Assembly (NCBI GenBank): GCA_019240475.1
Contig: JAFAYI010000036.1
Span: 186,001 to 250,000 of the forward strand
Source: Acidobacteriaceae bacterium
GTDB lineage: Bacteria; Acidobacteriota; Terriglobia; Bryobacterales; Bryobacteraceae
Reading direction: 5' to 3'
DNA length: 64,000 bases
Below the pieces are notes generated by a model. It ran no database searches, was not told the origin of the DNA, and saw nothing but the letters and a program-made list of their open reading frames with translations. The position numbers and the translations under genes are program-made. Shown one piece after another: positions 61,108 through 64,000 of the stretch (the first letter of the stretch is position 1; every line of letters starts with the position of its first letter).

Positions 61108-62043
61108 ATGTGCCAGGCAATCGCGCCCGACCACATCAGCGCAGTCCATGAGGTCATTCGGTTCGATATTCGCCGAACGCCGATCATCGAAATCGATCGT
61201 GCCGAGTTCGGGCTAGCGCCCGGCCCGTTGAGTTTCAAGCTGGAGCTGCTTCAGCATTCTGGCTCCTTCAAGGCGCGCGGCGCGTTTGCCAATTTACGTC
61301 TGCGCGCCGTCCCGCCCGCGGGAGTTGTGGCCGCTTCCGGCGGCAATCACGGCGTGGCGGTTGCGTATGCGGCCCGCCAGCTCGGAGTAGCTGCCAAGAT
61401 CTTCGTGCCTTCTGTCACGGCAGAAGCAAAGCTGGCACGATTGCGGGAATACGGCGCGGACGTTTCAATCGCGGGCGAGCGTTACGACGATGCATTGGCG
61501 GCGAGCAAAGAATGGCGTGAGCGGAGCGGCGCCATGGACGTGCATGCTTTCGAACAGAGGGAGACGTTGCTGGGGCAGGGAACGCTCGGCCTGGAACTCG
61601 CCTCGCAGCTTCCACGGGCCGAGACACTATTGGTAGCGGTTGGAGGCGGCGGCCTGATCGGCGGCATTGCCGCCTGGTATCGCGGAAGAGTCAAAGTGGT
61701 GGGAGTCGAGCCGTTCGCCTCCCCAACGCTATTCAAGGCGCTTGGGGCGGGCCGTCCGGTGGACGCCGAGGCGGGCGGCATAGCAGCCGACTCGCTAGCT
61801 CCGCGGCGAGTGGGCGAACTCATGTTTCCGTACGCTCAGCGATACGTCGATAGAGTGGCTCTTGTGACCGATAGCGCGATTCGGGAGGCGCAGTTGGCGC
61901 TGTGGGAGAAGCTGCGCATCGCGACGGAGCCGGGCGGGGCGGCGGCCTTCGCCGCGCTCCTCAGCGGTGCGTATCAGCCGGCGCCGGCCGAACACGTCTG
62001 CGTCATTCTCTGCGGAGGGAACGTCGCGTGGCAAATCGGCTAG
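61108..62043 (+). CDS. threonine/serine dehydratase-like PLP enzyme
   Basis: A fold-type II PLP enzyme that would deaminate threonine or serine to a keto acid, or racemise serine. The 311-residue product has the PLP lysine in SGSFKARGAFANL, ASGGNHGVAVAYAA, the phosphate-binding glycine loop AVGGGGLIGGIAAW and, near the end, CVILCGGNV. The ATG at 61108 is preferred; TTG at 61090 is possible, with TAGGAG too close to it. No regulatory ACT domain is present, as in catabolic dehydratases. It follows the peptidase gene closely. Confidence 0.9.
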   Translation: MCQAIAPDHISAVHEVIRFDIRRTPIIEIDRAEFGLAPGPLSFKLELLQHSGSFKARGAFANLRLRAVPPAGVVAASGGNHGVAVAYAARQLGVAAKIFVPSVTAEAKLARLREYGADVSIAGERYDDALAASKEWRERSGAMDVHAFEQRETLLGQGTLGLELASQLPRAETLLVAVGGGGLIGGIAAWYRGRVKVVGVEPFASPTLFKALGAGRPVDAEAGGIAADSLAPRRVGELMFPYAQRYVDRVALVTDSAIREAQLALWEKLRIATEPGGAAAFAALLSGAYQPAPAEHVCVILCGGNVAWQIG

Positions 62044-62059
62044 GGCCGATATGGGTTGG

Positions 62060-63913
62060 CTATTCGACCGTGACGCTTTTCGCCAGATTGCGGGGCTGGT
62101 CCACGTCACAGCCCCGGCGAATGGCGATGTGATAGGCCAACAACTGCAGCGGAATCATTTCGAGCAGCGGCAGGAGCAGTTCGCGCGTGACCGGAATCGT
62201 GATGAGGTGGTCCGCCATTTTGGCGACGTCTTCGTCACCCTGGCAGGCGATGGCTACCACTACCCCGCTGCGCGCGCGTACTTCCTGGATGTTCGAAAGA
62301 GTCTTCTCATAATGCACCTGGCTCTCTTCCGATTCGGGATCGCGCGTAGCCAAAACGACGACGGGCAGGTTCTCGTCTATCAGCGCATTCGGCCCATGCT
62401 TCATTTCTCCCGCCGGGTATCCTTCGGCGTGGATGTAGGAGATCTCTTTCAGCTTGAGCGCGCCTTCGAGCGCGATGGGAAAGTGAATGCCGCGCCCGAG
62501 ATAAAGAAAATCCTGCGCCCGGAATAGGCGGCGCGCCAGGTCTTCGTAGATCGCGGTTTCGGCGAGCACCTGCTCGAGCTTGCCGGGGATCTGCGACAAC
62601 TCTTGCACAAGCGCCGAGGAAGCCGAAGGGCAGAGCGTCTTGCGCACCTGGCCGAGGTACATGGCGAGGATTAGAAGGGCGGTTAGCTGGGACGTGAAGG
62701 CTTTTGTGGAAGCGACTCCGATTTCGGGGCCGGCATGAGTGAGCAGAGTGCCGGCGGCCTCGCGCGTGATCATGGAGCCCACTACGTTGCAGATGGCGAG
62801 AGTTTTCGATCCCTTGTGCTTGGCCTCGCGCTGGGCGGCGAGAGTATCGGCAGTTTCACCCGACTGCGAGATGACAATGGTCAGCGTGTGGGGCGGGATG
62901 ATGGGATCGCGATAACGGAACTCGCTGCCGTAATCGACTTCGACCGGTAGCCGCGCCAGACGTTCGATGAAGTATTTTCCTGCGAGTCCCGCATGCCAGC
63001 TCGTGCCGCAGGCGACGATCTTGACCTGCTGGAACTCGCGGAATTCGGCCTCCGAGATATCGACCTCGTCGAGAAAAACCCGGCCGCTTTCGAGGCCCAC
63101 GCGCCCGAGGAGCGTATCTTTAACGGACCGGGGCTGCTCAAAGATCTCCTTGAGCATGAAATGCTTGTAGCCGCCCTTTTCGGCCATTATGGGGTCCCAA
63201 AGGACGTGAGAGACCTGGCGGCGGACGGGGCGGCCGTTGAAGTCGGTCAGGCGCACGCCTTGCGGAGTGAGAATGGCGACGTCGCCATCGTTCAGGAAAT
63301 ACATGTCGCGCGTGTGGCTAAGGATGGCGGGCACATCGGAAGCAACGAAGAACTCCTGGTCTCCCAACCCGACGACGACCGGCGGGCCCGAGCGCGCGGC
63401 CACGATCTTGCCGGGGTCCGCGCTTGAAATCGCGCTGAGCGCAAAGACGCCCGAGATATCTTTGAGCCCGGTACGAACGGCGTCTTCCAGATTGCCTTCG
63501 AAATATTTTTCGATCAGATGCGCCACAATCTCCGTGTCAGTCTCGGTCTTGAAGACGTGGCCTTCAGCCGTCAACTGCTTGCGCAGGGCGAGATAGTTTT
63601 CAACTATGCCGTTGTGCACCACGACGATTTCGCCTTTGCAATCGCGATGCGGATGAGCGTTCTCTTCGGTGGGGCGGCCGTGAGTCGCCCAGCGCGTGTG
63701 CCCGATGCCGTAGAGTCCCGAGAGCGGTTTCAGCCGAATGGCCTCTTCCAGATTCCGCAGCTTGCCGGAGGCGCGCCGCACGTCAAGACATTTATCTTCA
63801 GAGAGCACGGCAACGCCGGCCGAGTCATAGCCGCGATATTCCAGGCGGCGAAGACCATCTACAATCAGCGGCACCGCGTCGCGGCTGCCCACGTAACCCA
63901 CAATTCCGCACAT
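62060..63913 (-). CDS. glmS: glutamine-fructose-6-phosphate aminotransferase
   Basis: Makes glucosamine-6-phosphate from fructose-6-phosphate and glutamine, the first step toward UDP-GlcNAc for peptidoglycan. The 617-residue protein has the N-terminal nucleophile Cys2 (MCGIVGYVG), GHTRWATHG and the glutaminase domain, then two SIS domains with CGTSWHAGL, SQSGETADTLAA and the C-terminal KSVTVE. All parts are intact. It is 21 bases downstream of the purS stop and may be co-transcribed with it. I do not see a glmS ribozyme upstream. Confidence 0.97.
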   Translation of the reverse strand: MCGIVGYVGSRDAVPLIVDGLRRLEYRGYDSAGVAVLSEDKCLDVRRASGKLRNLEEAIRLKPLSGLYGIGHTRWATHGRPTEENAHPHRDCKGEIVVVHNGIVENYLALRKQLTAEGHVFKTETDTEIVAHLIEKYFEGNLEDAVRTGLKDISGVFALSAISSADPGKIVAARSGPPVVVGLGDQEFFVASDVPAILSHTRDMYFLNDGDVAILTPQGVRLTDFNGRPVRRQVSHVLWDPIMAEKGGYKHFMLKEIFEQPRSVKDTLLGRVGLESGRVFLDEVDISEAEFREFQQVKIVACGTSWHAGLAGKYFIERLARLPVEVDYGSEFRYRDPIIPPHTLTIVISQSGETADTLAAQREAKHKGSKTLAICNVVGSMITREAAGTLLTHAGPEIGVASTKAFTSQLTALLILAMYLGQVRKTLCPSASSALVQELSQIPGKLEQVLAETAIYEDLARRLFRAQDFLYLGRGIHFPIALEGALKLKEISYIHAEGYPAGEMKHGPNALIDENLPVVVLATRDPESEESQVHYEKTLSNIQEVRARSGVVVAIACQGDEDVAKMADHLITIPVTRELLLPLLEMIPLQLLAYHIAIRRGCDVDQPRNLAKSVTVE

Positions 63914-63934
63914 AAAGGTAGCGAGCGGTAACTC

Positions 63935-64000
63935 CTAGTCTACGATCTCGACGCGATAATCCTCGATAACCGGATTGGAGAGCACGTCTCGGGCGATCTC
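63935..64000 (-). CDS. purS: PurS, phosphoribosylformylglycinamidine synthase subunit (3' end only)
   Basis: The last 21 codons and stop of a gene that runs off the window edge. The translation ends LSNPVIEDYRVEIVD, which matches the conserved PurS C-terminus (NPVIEDYxVE). PurS is the small subunit of the PurLQS enzyme in purine synthesis. It lies immediately upstream of glmS on the same strand. Confidence 0.75.
   Translation of the reverse strand, partial: EIARDVLSNPVIEDYRVEIVD

Overview
The window looks like chromosome from an Acidobacteriota bacterium, most likely of the Bryobacterales/Solibacter type. The basis is family content rather than any marker gene. It has three VWFA-related acidobacterial proteins, a very large carboxypeptidase-regulatory-domain TonB-dependent receptor, an 838-residue orphan ABC permease of the kind duplicated in acidobacteria, a DUF6893-type 34-residue microprotein, and a PEP-CTERM protein of a family I associate with Solibacteres. 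The DNA is GC-rich by eye, genes are densely packed with many 4-base stop/start overlaps, and I saw no insertion sequence, prophage, rRNA or tRNA gene.

Layout. 1-8.8 kb: a 5'-truncated S9 dipeptidyl peptidase, an orphan RsbW-like ATP-binding protein, RNase J, an alpha/beta hydrolase, a class I glutamine amidotransferase-like hydrolase, and a queuosine-precursor transporter. 8.9-12.5 kb: a tightly overlapping operon of lipoprotein, geranylgeranyl-reductase-like flavoprotein, hemL and an SDR. 13-22.5 kb: alaS, an MFS carrier, a double-VOC protein, a sialate O-acetylesterase, a TonB-C-domain protein and a di-haem oxidoreductase. 22.5-29.2 kb: the TonB-dependent receptor behind a good sigma-70 promoter, then a LiaI/LiaF-like envelope module with a LytS/LytTR two-component pair. 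29.2-40.3 kb: 6-phosphogluconate dehydrogenase with a KDG kinase, a tandem VWFA operon, a SPOR protein, a YVTN beta-propeller, an MFS exporter, the orphan permease and a small secreted protein. 40.3-46.2 kb: an EmrRAB-like MarR/HlyD/DHA2 efflux operon followed by a copper-type P1B ATPase. 46.3-50.8 kb: an 1128-residue secreted protein of unknown function coupled to a VWFA protein with a degenerate metal site.

51.6-57.0 kb is the most unusual region: a compact type III-A CRISPR effector operon (cas10-csm2-csm3-csm4-csm5) with no cas1, cas2, cas6, csm6/CARF gene or CRISPR array in the window. Its Cas10 is only 487 residues. It starts directly at the palm region with no HD nuclease and no zinc ribbon, but keeps the GGDD cyclase motif. 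Csm3 keeps the backbone-cleavage aspartate. Csm2 has an arginine/glycine-rich N-terminal extension and Csm4 an 87-residue, strongly acidic Ala/Glu tail. I infer an effector that slices RNA and makes cyclic oligoadenylate, using crRNA and effectors encoded elsewhere.

57.2-64 kb: an ExeA-like ATPase, a small helical protein, a PEP-CTERM protein, a gluzincin-TPR protein divergent from it across a duplicated intergenic element, a threonine dehydratase-like enzyme, glmS, and the 3' end of purS.
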